This document shows positions 45,990 to 57,862 of a stretch of 64,000 bases of DNA, in pieces. This DNA comes from Corbicula japonica (lineage: Eukaryota > Mollusca > Bivalvia > Venerida > Cyrenidae). The stretch is taken from assembly GCA_038501625.1 (NCBI GenBank), contig JAZAYU010000180.1, forward strand, positions 62,001-126,000, written 5' to 3'. The translations under genes and the position numbers were made by a program. Each line of letters starts with the position of its first letter. Position 1 is the first letter of the stretch. A model generated the notes under the pieces. That model searched no databases. It worked only from the letters and a program-made list of their open reading frames with translations, and was not told where the DNA came from.

Positions 45990-47829
45990 TGAGCATGGCC
46001 ACTTTTTCTTTATCTATTCTCGAAGGTCAATTTCATAGACAAAAATAAAATCTTGTTCAAGATTATCGTTTATTCCTAATGTACTGAAACATAAAATAAC
46101 CGATAACGACACAAATTGATGAAAGTTTATAACTTTCATTTCGCTTATTTGTATTCTATTAAATGAATTAAGGCTTACACCAGTGCGAAGAGCTTTTATG
46201 TCTAAAACACCACTTGATGAATCTCTTTCTATTCTAATTATGAAACAAGAAGCCTACAATAAAAAATGATAACATTCTACGATTCTACCGTGAGTGTGAT
46301 GTTTTAATGTTACTTGCACTGAAAATTTAAAAAAAATATATATTCCCATTACTGGAGAGCGAAGCCTTATATTGATGGAAACCAATGATGGTCGGTCTCT
46401 TCCAAATGGAGCGCAAAATAACAAAATACATGCAGTTTTAATAAGACTGTGGGATGGCCAAAACATGCCACAGTGTATACATGGAGTGCATAAACAAACC
46501 AATGTACTTCAAATTAAATATTTGTGTAAGTATTGCGGCTGATTTCTGACATTTCGTGTGTTCATTTCGGCGAGGCGAAATGTCGAAGGGACGAAAACAC
46601 AAAAAAGCGGAATATCTTTTAATATGCATATTTTTGTGTTGGCGGTTCGAAATGCATTTCGCCGACACAAACATACGCAAGGGCAGAATAAAACTATACA
46701 TTAAATATATTTTCACAGTGAATCAATCCGCCTTATAGTTTTCTTTTTTTTTGCTTCGAGACCATACTAATGACGTTTAAGTATTTCTTTGTTTTTCATT
46801 CGTGATTTCAGTTTGACCTCTTACAAGATACCAACACATTATGGTTATAAAGTATAAGACCATGGATTTCTGAAAGCCACCGGACACGATAAATATAAAA
46901 ATATTGCAGCCTCTATTTAAATGCATATTACTGCCCACGCCGCCTATTCACTGGTTGAGCGCAATTCACAATTTACACCAATAAACAGTACAATTTAGAC
47001 ATATCATAAAAAAAACGAGGGATTAAAACCTCTTATTTATACCTGCACACTGGAATAATATTCCGAATCGTATCACATAGTTCATTCTTAAGCTGAATTG
47101 CTAACTATATGAAGTAAATTACGAAAACCGTTTGAGATATATATAATTATTTATGTTTTACTTAATTCCAAAATGAACTGTTTTTAACCTAGAGACCGAG
47201 ATGATAAGGATTCCAAATCCAGTCAAGATGTGCCCTGATCAGCACCGAGAGCTTTTCGTGTTGAAGTCATTATCAAAGTACACATGGACTATCATTTTCA
47301 TATAATTGAGATATTGTTCAAATCAATCATTGCAATTCAAAACGCATTTCTAAAATAATAATGTGAAGAATGTATAATAAAACTACATGCTTGCAGTATT
47401 TGTGTGCAATTGATATCGTACATGTACACGGACAATCTTATTAACAATTCTTGAATCATGTCTTAAACAAATTGTCATACAGCTAAATAATTATTTATTT
47501 TGTTCTCAGTATTGTGTCGGCTGAAGCGCAAATCAAATGTAATGGTTCATCAAATGTAACGGATAATATCTGTAACGTCAATAGTGTTTACTGAGTTCGG
47601 ACACATTTGAGGACTAAATATGACCAACACGTCCTATCTTTATACATTCGTATACCATCGAAATATGATTTATGATGGTTCCTAAATAATAAAAGAAATT
47701 ATTATTTTAATAATAATTAAATATTTATTAACAGGAAATCTCAATTTCTACAAAATAATAGTTAAGAAATGAGATTAGATAATGCGATTGGTTAATGCCC
47801 GAAAAATTCGCGATGGCCTTCATTTAAAG
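45990..47829. other. Intron sequence with one dispersed repeat
   Basis: The segment at about 46,873-47,005 shares gaaagccac, aaatgcatatta and aataaacagtacaattt with 62,978-63,085 at similar spacing, so both are copies of one unnamed repeat. Nothing else was recognised. Confidence 0.45.
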
Positions 47830-47886
47830 TAGCATATGCATATCAAGAATCGGCTCACTTAGTAAACACAGGCGGAAAAGAAGACA

Positions 47887-47932
<46 letters not shown>

Positions 47933-47935
47933 ATT
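47830..47935 (+). mobile_element. Short ~100-bp element, copy 4, with GA microsatellite
   Basis: agcatatgcatatcaagaat and ggaaaagaagacaggaagag match the 39,184 copy. Its GA-rich end has expanded to a pure (ga)n run of about 38 bp (47,892-47,931) before the family's terminal gcattttt. Confidence 0.7.
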
Positions 47936-48169
47936 TTTGTAATAAGTATGTCAATCCAATTTACCATATAAAAGAGTCTGACTCAACCATTTTTGAATAC
48001 TCACAACTGGCCGATATATGTTCTGCAGAATAACTGCATGTGCATTACTTTTCGAACACCCCTTTCAGTAGAATTTTTTATGATTACATTTCTTTTATTA
48101 GTGTTTACAATACTAGGCATTAATTTTGTGCCAAATCGACTTTATATGCAACACCATAGCGACAGGGAA

Positions 48170-50000
48170 TTAAGCTTTAGTCTTTCTTCGTCGGCCCTTG
48201 AATGTGCGCGTGTGTGTGTCCGGATTTCGTGTCCGCGCCACAATTCGAAACCAGCATAAGGAATTTGGTAAAACTGGTCAAATGTTCATTCTATCAAGAT
48301 AATTTGCATTAACTTTGTTTCAAACTGATCCGCTAAATGTAAAGGTCTTCAGCGGTTTTAGAGTTTTGAGCCATGTATTTTGTGTCCGTTAAATAACTAC
48401 TTAACCCCGGGAAGGAATTTTATAAGGTTTGTGTCAGTGAAAGTATGCTGTTATTTGTATGACTTCTTGGTATAACGACGAAGCCGAAGTACTTTTAGGT
48501 CGATATCATTATTTTGTTATGTTCATATTAACGCTTCGGAGTAAAAAAATATCCCTTACACTGTACGACAGTTTGACCCATTGACCTCGTGTCCGGCCCA
48601 TAACATCTTAAATCCTTTTAAATTGTTTGAGTGCTGATAATGTATCGACCCTTTTTGAAACTGTGTAAACCTGAGTGAAACACTTAGTCATTAGGTCGAG
48701 TTATAAAACCTATCTTGCAAACACATGAGAAGTCAGAAGTTTTATCTGATTTCATTTATACTGGTTTTAAAGTTTGTGTTAACAGTTTCGCGGCTTCTTG
48801 TGAATGAAACTGATTCCATCTGAATAAATAACTATATAAGTTGGTAAATCTAAAGATCACTTTTACATGCATTAGCGGTTTATCAAAATAATATTTAATT
48901 TACAAAGCATGCGTGTTTTTCTGATATAGCTTACGAGAAAGAAACCGGGTTTTTAAAGATCAATAATAAGGTCACAGTGTCAAATTAAAAGAAAAAAAAA
49001 CTTTTTTACACATTCAATGACACAATCATATTCGCATTAATTTCGGTAAGAATGTGTATAAAACCACTATTTTTCTATAATGATCTTCCAGTTTTTGACA
49101 CAGGTTTTAACCATCTTATTTGTTTTCGTTTTAAATAATATGTTTACAACGTTTTTTTATTTTATTTTCTACTGGTCAACGTGAAGGGGTTTGTAATTGC
49201 GTATGTGGCTACTTTTAAGTTGTTGTGGCAGTCGTCGTTGCATTGTCATCGATCAATAAATACAACTATCAAAATGTACCCAACGGCAAAATGAATTCAA
49301 TAAAACTTTTCTCAAATAAATGTTATGAATATGTCTTAATTATAATACATAACTTAAGAATATGTCTTAATTATAATACATAACTTAAGAAAAGTTAAAA
49401 CAGAAAAGAAAAAAACGTCAAAACACAAAAACTAGGTACCAGACTGATGTAACTTTGAATTACTTCACGTATGTCAAATAAAGGATAATATTTACTTTTG
49501 GCAAACATTTACAAATGTATTTAACTGCATTTTGCAGTTAGAGAGATTTTTACAGACGAAAGGGCAAATATGCATAGGTTAATACCCAAACCATCTTCAA
49601 TTCGTGAAACTCGAATCAAAATTCTTCTCTTGTAAACGATATACAGAGCATATTTTTCAACTTTCAACCTTGCGGGTCAATGTGAAGATAGAAGTGCAGG
49701 CCATAGTTGAGGCATGTTTTGCGTGTCCACCCAATAACTTAATATCCCCTCGGCTTCTTCTTCTTGACTGTGTGTGTGTGTGTGTGGGGGGGGTGTTTTT
49801 CAGAATGTGTCAATTCCTGTTATGCATGTTTCACCTTTTAACATTTCCATTGAAAGAAATCTTATAAAACATTGTTCACCTTATTGACAAAAGGTGCGGA
49901 AACCTTTTTTCAACTGTGCTGGCTCAACGTCAAGGTCACAAGTGAAGGTAGAATGTTTGAGCGACCTTTTCATTATCCCATTAAACAGCAAGCCGAACAA
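48170..50000. repeat. Degenerate bivalve-type repeat units
   Basis: Strings such as tgtccggatttcgtgtccg, gacctcgtgtccggcccata, ggtcacagtgtcaa and caacgtcaaggtcacaag recur irregularly. They resemble degraded units of a widespread bivalve repeat I recall with TGTCCGG-CATAAC and AAGGTCAC motifs. A 31-bp perfect tandem pair is at 49,327-49,388. No gene is seen from here to 50,760. Confidence 0.4.
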
Positions 50001-50760
50001 CGGATGATACTTATGTAAAATCACCGTAAAATGAGTTTTGAAAATAAACCTTATCACAATGACGGGAATTATAAAATCTGAAGGTAAGAGTAGATGGGCT
50101 GAAGGTTTGCATTTCCTTTATCAGCATAAATTTTCTTTTCAATATTGCGTTATGTTTGAATGTATTGTTGTAATTCAGACAGCCTTGTTTTGCTACGAAC
50201 GATGTTAATTAAACGTGTGTCTAGTGATGAGAGTTTTTTTTACCTTCTTGTTGCTTGCACTTCGGATAGCTTGTCATTGAATGCTTGTGATTGTTGCATA
50301 CTTATATTACAGTTTAAATTGGAATATTCCGGCCAGTTTGTAAACAGGTGATCTAATATAGGCCTACCCAGTTTGGTTATAATTTGGTATGTGTTCATAG
50401 TGCATGCTTCCGTTTTTCAACATTTAACTGTGAAATGCAGGATTTATGTTTTTAAACGTCGTTTTTAAGTTAAACAAAATCGTATTGTTGGAACACACGC
50501 CACTTTTAATCGTTATGAGGATTTATAGAAAATTTCTTGAAAAGTTTGTTTCGAGTACATCGTTATGTTGCTTAAAGATCGTGGCGTGTTTTGTGTGGTA
50601 GTCAAGGCTTTTTTTAGATTTGTGTGCGTCCAAAGTTGAAGAGTTTGTTAGCGATTTTGATCAATCATTATTATTCCCACCATAGTAATGTATTTGATTA
50701 AATTAAATTGCTTCAGACTGCCGAAAATATTATTAAGTACTTACCAGGTTAAATAAATGA

Positions 50761-51006
50761 GGCACGCCACGGGAAAAGGTACCTTCGTGCAGTTGACGTC
50801 AATCCTTGAAACGACGTCATAAAGTTGAGCAGAAGACATTAATATTATGCAATTCGCGGTAAAAATACCAATTTATTGTCAAAATGTGTAACAAAATCAC
50901 TGTATTGTTATGAGAAAATATTAGAAATTTGAAAGTTCTTTCTAAATATAGTAACAATAAAAATCACACAAAGAATGACCGAATGTACCTTTTCCCGTGG
51001 CGTGCC
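50761..51006. mobile_element. MITE with CACGGGAAAAGGTAC termini, copy 2
   Basis: The ends ggcacgccacgggaaaaggt and ccttttcccgtggcgtgcc are inverted. The interior matches 22,870-23,121 in reverse orientation, including gaatgaccgaatgtacc and the gacgtca pair. The element is about 246 bp. Confidence 0.85.
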
Positions 51007-51857
51007 ACAAATATACTTTTCAAAATATAGTTTAGTTTGAAATGCAATGTGTTACGTAACAACAATTGTTATGCAGGTTATTAATGTTTATTAGTTATAT
51101 TTATATTTATTACATGCATGTTTATTTCAATAATCACAACGGATATAACTGTCATTTTAGACCTACAAATAAAGAAAACAACAACTCAATAATTAAATAA
51201 GAAATCTGCACAAATCATACAAGACGTGTTCAGATCAATTCTCTGTAAGCACCAAAAAAGTGTTGCCACTCATAGTCACAGATTTTTGTCATTTTGCATG
51301 TGCAGGCACATAACAATGAGTTATGCGTAAAATCATTAAAATTTCATGTCCAACCCTATAAGTTGCCATGGAAACGGCGACTTATTTTCCTCAAAATGTA
51401 ACTTTAAGCAAAAATGAGGGTTGCTGCACCGTTGTTTGAAACTTAAAAAATTAAAAGGTGAAAAACAAAAGAGGATATTACAGAATTAAAAAGCTATGAA
51501 TACAGTTAAAAATGAACTTTACTTATAATCCAAAAACGTTTGTTTTATTCCGTATCTTGTAAATGAATACATCAATTGGATGCATTTTTTTATCAGACAG
51601 AAGTCGTTTTTTACGCAAGATATAATGTTTTTGCAGCATTTTCGTATCAGTTGGTCATAATCTATGGAGATATGACATTTTATATTGTATAAATATGAAA
51701 AAATCTTTTTGGGGCTTTCATAAACTATTAGACTATCCCAGCACAAATTTGAGTAGTTTTGGTAATTTTGGTGGTTTGGTACCCAACAGAGTTACTTCCC
51801 TTTAGAATTTTCACAGTGAAGAATATTCAAAATGGCGGCAAATAGAAATATGCTTTT

Positions 51858-52283
51858 ATGGGTAAAAATCGTGGTGTTTTCAACAATAGGTCAGGTGGTG
51901 TAGGTATACTAATTAAGAATAATTTACTTGATACCATTCATGTTTTAGGCAACAGCTGCGAAAATTGTTTTTGGTACAAATTAAAAAACTCAAACTATAT
52001 TTTTGCAGTAATATACATACCTCCTGAAAGTTCGAGATATGGTAATCTAGAGATCTTTGACAAGATAGAAAATGATATTTTAGATATTAATTCACAATTT
52101 GATAATGCATCTTTTGCCATTTTTGGTGATTTCAATGCAAAAACTGGTAAATTGCCTGACTACATTGTTTTTGATGAATTTGTAGCCGAATGGAATTTTG
52201 ACGCCATTACTGTGGAGGATATGTCGCTAGGTAATTTGGTTAATCTTGGTTTACCGTTAGCACGATTTTCTCAAGAGCAATAA
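51858..52283 (+). pseudogene. LINE APE-type endonuclease fragment
   Basis: It reads SGGVGILIKNNLL, FAVIYIPPESSRYGN and the catalytic FAIFGDFNAKTGKL (about 52,120-52,160). The domain's N-terminal third is missing and the frame ends early at a stop. In intact elements this enzyme nicks the target DNA to prime reverse transcription. Confidence 0.8.
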
Positions 52284-53240
52284 TGTGAATAACTATGGTC
52301 GTAGACTGTTAGAATTATGCAAATCAACAGGGATACTTATAGCTAATGGTAGATGTGGCAAAGATATTTATATTGGGAAAAATACATGTAAATATATAAG
52401 CTTATTAGATTATTTACTGTTGTCACAACATAGTATTTCAACTATTAAGTGTTTTTAAGTTCATGACTTTGATCCTATATTGTCTGATATGCACAGTTGC
52501 TTAACTGCTGATTTTTCCATAAAGGATCCTACTGAAAATGAGTTTCATGGTAGAAATGATAATAATGTTGATTTGGATAGTGGTATTATTGAAAACAACT
52601 ATAAAAAGCCTATCTGGGATAGCTCTGTTAAACAGCAGTTCATAGATAACTTGGATCAAGTTGTTATTGAAGAACTCAATACTGAGTTTGCTAAAATACA
52701 TAATGATAAAAACTATGATATTGCTAGTATTAATGATATTACTAGAAAGGTGTCTGATATTTTGATCAATGCCGCAGACAAATGTCAATAAATAAGTGAT
52801 GTAAAAAACAAACCACCTAAGAATGGCTGTAATAGTAACAAGAATGATGGTTCATCAAAATCAAAATCGGAACTTCGTAAAAACAGAAAGAAAATGGTTT
52901 GATGGTGACTGCTTAAATGCAAGAAAAAAGTATTTGTCAAGTAAAAAATATCATAGAAGGTTAAAACTCACGATAGTTATATTAATATGGTGTCAGATAG
53001 TAAAGCATATAAAAAGATTATTAACAAGAAACTTGGATTATATCAAAAAGATGTTAATAAAAAACTATCTTATCTGAGGTCTTCTGATTCTAAAGCATTT
53101 TGGGGTTTATTAAATAAGTATAGCAATGAGGGTAAAGATACTAATTTTTTAAGGAAACATTTTTTGAACATTTTGTCAAGTTAAATGAAGCTGGAACTGA
53201 TGTAGATGATAACATTCAAGACAATATTGATTTCGAACAT

Positions 53241-55224
53241 TTGAGTAACAAAAATACTTTTCTAAATGCTGATATAACTATTGGTGAAGTACAGAAAATC
53301 GTAAAAAAGCTAAAAAATAATAAGAGTCCTTCTTTGTTTGACAATATATTGAATGAATATCTAACAAATGCTAATGAATCTTTTCTGCAATTAGTTTGTA
53401 AATTATTCAATATAATTCTTGATTCAGGTATATTTCCTGATGTGTGGAGTCAGGGCATCATCTTTCCAATTTATAAGAATAAAGGAGACAAAGGTGACCC
53501 AAATAATTATAGGGGTATAACTATTCTCAGCTGTATGGGCAAATTATTTACAAACATTCTGAATGAACGTTTAAATACTTAATTAGAAAATTGTAACTAA
53601 TTAAATGAAGAACAAGCTGGTTTTCGAAAAAAACTATGGAACTATAGATCATGTTTTTTCTCTAAAGCTGCTAATTGACTTTTACTTAAAATCAAAGAAA
53701 AATCTTTTGTAGACTATAGAAAGGCATTCGACTCTGTTAACCGATTGCATTTATGGCGTAAATTACTGTCACATAATATTGATGGTAAGTGTTTAAAAGT
53801 CATACACAATATGTACGATAAGGCAAAATCTTGTGTTAAAGTAAAGTATGTTTTAACTGATTTTTTCAGTAGTTACACTGGAGTTCGCCAGGGCGAAAAC
53901 TTATCACCGATACTTTTCTCTATCTACCTTAATGATCTTACTGAGTCTATGTCATCCAAAATGGAAGGTTTGACTACTATGTCTAGCACTATAAATAATT
54001 GTCTTAGTGATGATACCCTAGATGTTTATTTAAAGTTATATCTTTTATTGTATGCAGATGATACAATATTGTTAGCTGAAAGTAGACTAGACTTACAAAA
54101 TGGTTTACATGCAATGAGTGACTATTGTAAAATTTGGGACCTTCAAGTAAATGAGGATAAAACTAAAATTTTAATTTTTAGTTCACATAAATTTAACAAA
54201 AATAATGTGAATTTTTCCTACAACGGCAGGGAGTTAGAAATTGTTTAAGATTTTTCATACCTAGGAGTGCTCTTTAACTTTAACGGTAAATTTTATAAAG
54301 CAAAAAAAAGAATAATAGAACAAGCTAGAAAGGCTATGTTTGCGGTTGTTAAGAAATCTAGAAAATTAAACTTACCAGTTTCTATACAGTTACACTTGTT
54401 TAACAGTATGGTTGTACCTATTCTGTTATATGGTTGAGAGGTTTGGGGTATTGAAAATTTACAGATTCTTGAACAATTTCAATTACGTTTTTGTAAATTG
54501 ATACTTAATCTCAAAGCATCCACACCTAATTGTATGATTTATGGAGAAACTGGTCAAATGCCTCTTGAATTACAAATAAAATCAAGAGTATTGTGTTATT
54601 GGGCCAGACTGATCAATTCTAAAGATGATAAGATATCTAATGTTTTATATAGAACAATTCTTTCCTTACATGTGTCAAAAATTATTGTTTCACCTTGGAT
54701 ATCTTATGTCTCTTAATGAATTAGGTCTTTCATATTATTTTGAATCTCAGCATGTTGATAATTTTAGACATTTTAAGAACATAGTAAAGTGTAGATTAAA
54801 AGATCAGTTTTTGCAAAACTGGCAAGCTATTATAACAGATTCTCCCAAACGCTTAGTATATAGACTATTTAAAAAAGAATTTGGTTTTGAGAAATATTTA
54901 GATATTTTGCCTGGAAATTTGTGTAAGATACTATGTAAAAATAGAACAACTAATCACATGCTACCCATTGAAAAGGGCAGACATTTGCATATTGATAGAA
55001 ATCAAAGAACATGTCACAAGTGTGTTGGGCAATCTCTTGGAGATGAATTTCATTACTTATTTGAATGTAGATTTTTCACAGAGTCACGAAAGAAATTTAT
55101 TGATAACCATTTTACTTCTCATCCTAATATATTTACACTTGATAAACAGATGAACAGTAATAATTACCATACTCTGTTAAGATTAGCTTTATTTTGTAAA
55201 ACTATAATGTCAAATTTTAAATAA
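53241..55224 (+). pseudogene. LINE reverse transcriptase, multiply broken
   Basis: Blocks in order: WSQGIIFPIYKNKGDK and PNNYRGITILSCMGK (53,450-53,550), DYRKAFDSVNRLHLWRKL (about 53,712-53,765), GVRQGENLSPILFSIYLNDL (53,881-53,940), LLYADDTILLAES (about 54,045-54,085), KTKILIFSS, FSYLGVLFNF, and a C-terminal CHKC...DEFHYLFEC knuckle (55,012-55,071). Stops at 53,579, 54,246 and 54,437 and a frameshift near 53,640-53,710 break it. The YADD box is intact. Confidence 0.85.
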
Positions 55225-56018
55225 CTCATTCTCCCAAAACAGTACACAACCTTAACCCTAATCATCTATTGTATTTGTTAGTATATGTATTATAATTCTT
55301 ATGATCTCAAATGTTATTTAAATGTATGCTTGTAGATTCTCCAGCTATCACTGACATTAAATTACAGACATAGTGTTTATTACTAGACAAGGGAGACAAT
55401 TACATATTAATCAATTTCCAGGTACACATCATAAGTAGTCTCCCTTGGAATATGCCTGATATTTTTTGGTGATGGTTGGATTATCTTGGAATTTTCAATT
55501 TCCACTTTCCATGTTGCCATGTTTGTTTGTTTGTTTGTTCTTGTTATAACCTGATGCATATTACATGCCTAGGTTGAAAATAAAACTTGAAACTTGAAAG
55601 AGTTGTCCAAAAGTAATTATTTACAAAGACAGAAACTGATTGGTCAAAATCTACAATAAATAATTAATTACCCAAATGAATGGCTATGATTTCATGCATC
55701 CATAAATGTTGACATCTCATGGTTTGAACAAAAACACTGACCGAAGACCGATTCTAATGTGATGTTGAAAAGCTCCAAAGAAATCCCTTTTGACAGATCT
55801 CCACCAGATTTTATGGTTATACATCGGGAAAATCTTTTCGAGGTAAGTTTATTAACGAAATAAGGGTTTCATGTGTCACATGGTCAGATTTTTTTTAATC
55901 AGACCAAGGAAAACTGGACCTTTTGCTTATACCTATTCAGGAATTTCAGCTGTTCAGTAGATTTTGAAAACCAGGGGTCATCTGCCCCTGTTGAGAATTA
56001 TCGTGGGGTCATTCCCCA

Positions 56019-56603
56019 TTCAACATATCATCATGTAACTTAATTTTGAGTATGTTAAGTTGATAACAAGATAAGGCAATAGAAAAAATATGTTAGATTC
56101 TCATCCCCGCCCGCCCCTGTCCAAAACCACCCGCCAAAAAAAATTATTGGTAAAATAATCAGAACAATACTCCAATCTCCTTCGCAGAGTTGTCGTTCCT
56201 TACACTCACTTTACACCTCTGCGAAAGGCTCAATGTCAAGATTTTTGACCAAACTCTGCAGCCTTATTTAATACAGCCATAATTTGAATTTGAACGCTTG
56301 AGGTAAAATAAATGACAGAAATCTTTACTATCTTTCATTAAAACCGAAAAAACCTAAGCTATTGTAAATATAATTGGTTTTGAGTAGTAGTTGAAAGTAG
56401 TCCCAGCCTAAAACAGAGGTGAATGTAATGAGACGATTGTGTAAGAGAGTGGAAGTACTTAAGATCTTTTTACAAAATTTAGTATACATTTAAACAGTAT
56501 TGTTGGAATTATGAATGACCTTTTTTCATCAAAAGTAAATGAATACTTAAAGATAGAAAAAAAACTTAATTCTGAAATAACTCTAAAGTGTACACAAGAT
56601 CAT
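56019..56603. repeat. Segmental duplication, copy 1
   Basis: It matches 57,302-57,862 over its length, for example ttgataacaagataaggcaa, tctcatccccgcccg and agtcccagcctaaaacagag. Differences are small indels, and about 50 bp near 56,180-56,260 are copy-specific. Confidence 0.85.
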
Positions 56604-57301
56604 GGAATTGTTTGTTCTACTGAAAAACACATGCACCAGGACAACAAGAATAACAATGGTGCAATATATTTGCATATTCTTGAAAATTTGAATTTGTTTA
56701 CTTTTGATGCCTTTAGATTCTATCCTTGTGGGCTGTTTCATTAAAGAGATAGGGTCATTTTTTAATTTCCTAAATTCACACCAACAAACAATTCAGGGGA
56801 GGGTGAGGGAGGAAGAGAAGGGTTGGGGGTAGGCAGGGATAGACCGCATACACATACCAATATTTTCAAATTTTATATTTTTAAATTTCTAATCCCTATC
56901 TACAAAACAACAGTTTTTGCACTGGTGATAATTGGAGGCAAGGGTGGATCCCATTTTCAAATGAATATTCATTTAGCTTTTTCAGTTTTTAAGTTTCTTA
57001 ACACAAACCAACAAATAAACTTCATTTCAATTTTCCTATTTTTTCCATTTCTTAACCCTTTACTCCACATATTGCACTGCAGTGTTCTTTTGGTCAGATA
57101 TAACCAAGGTAAATAAAAATCAATGCCAGCTGATTCAGATCTACCCTGTTCACCAATGCCATAAAGGCATTACCCCCCTCCCAAAATGTTTGCAAAATGT
57201 TTTAGTCCCCTACTGCTTTACTGGAGGATACAATACATTTGCCCTCTGTCAATCAGTCCCCATGTTAGCAAAAACTGGATACTGCAGTAATTTAAGAAGT
57301 T

Positions 57302-57862
57302 TTCAACATATCATCATGTAACTTGATTTTGAGTAAGTTAAGTTGATAACAAGATAAGGCAATAGAAAAAATATGTTAGATTCTCATCCCCGCCCGTCCT
57401 GTCCATAACCACCCGCCAAAAAAATATTATTGGTAAAATAATCAGAACATATTCTGTCCAGGATAGAACAGGTTTTAGACCATCTCGGATATGGGAGCCT
57501 TATTTAATACAGTCATAATTATGAATTTGAACGCTTGAGGTAAAACAAATGACAGAAATCTTCACTATCTTTCATTAAAACCGAAAAAACCTAAGCTATT
57601 GTAAATATAATTGGTGAACTATTTCTTTGAGTTAAATTAAAAGTAGTTGAAAGTAGTCCCAGCCTAAAACAGAGGTGAATGTAATGAGACGATAGTGTAA
57701 GAGAGTGGAAGTACTTAAGATCTTTTTACAAAATTTAGTATACATTTAAACAGTATTGTTGGAATTATGCATGACCTTTTTTCATCAAAAGTAAGATGAA
57801 TACTTAAAGATAGAAAAAAAAACTTAATTCTGAAATAACTCTAAAATGTACACAAGATCATC
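57302..57862. repeat. Segmental duplication, copy 2
   Basis: The partner of 56,019-56,603 lies in the same orientation about 1.28 kb away. Neither copy codes for protein. Between and beyond the copies, to 61,568, no exon or element was recognised. Confidence 0.85.

Larger units (their letters stand above)
51840..55600 (+). mobile_element. 5'-truncated LINE, plus strand
   Basis: It begins inside the endonuclease domain near the string SGGVGILIKNNLL and ends at ataaaacttgaaacttgaaa (55,580-55,600). It has an APE endonuclease fragment, a reverse transcriptase and a C-terminal CxxC...H...C knuckle. Its RT blocks differ from the other two LINEs here (DYRKAFDSVNR, GVRQGENLSP), so it is a different clade. 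Stops and frameshifts are scattered throughout. The 600 bp upstream (51,240-51,840) hold nothing recognised. Confidence 0.85.

Noticed and set aside
49604..49867. 87-codon plus-strand frame through a GT run
   Set aside because: It spans a (gt)n microsatellite and degraded repeat units; no conserved features.
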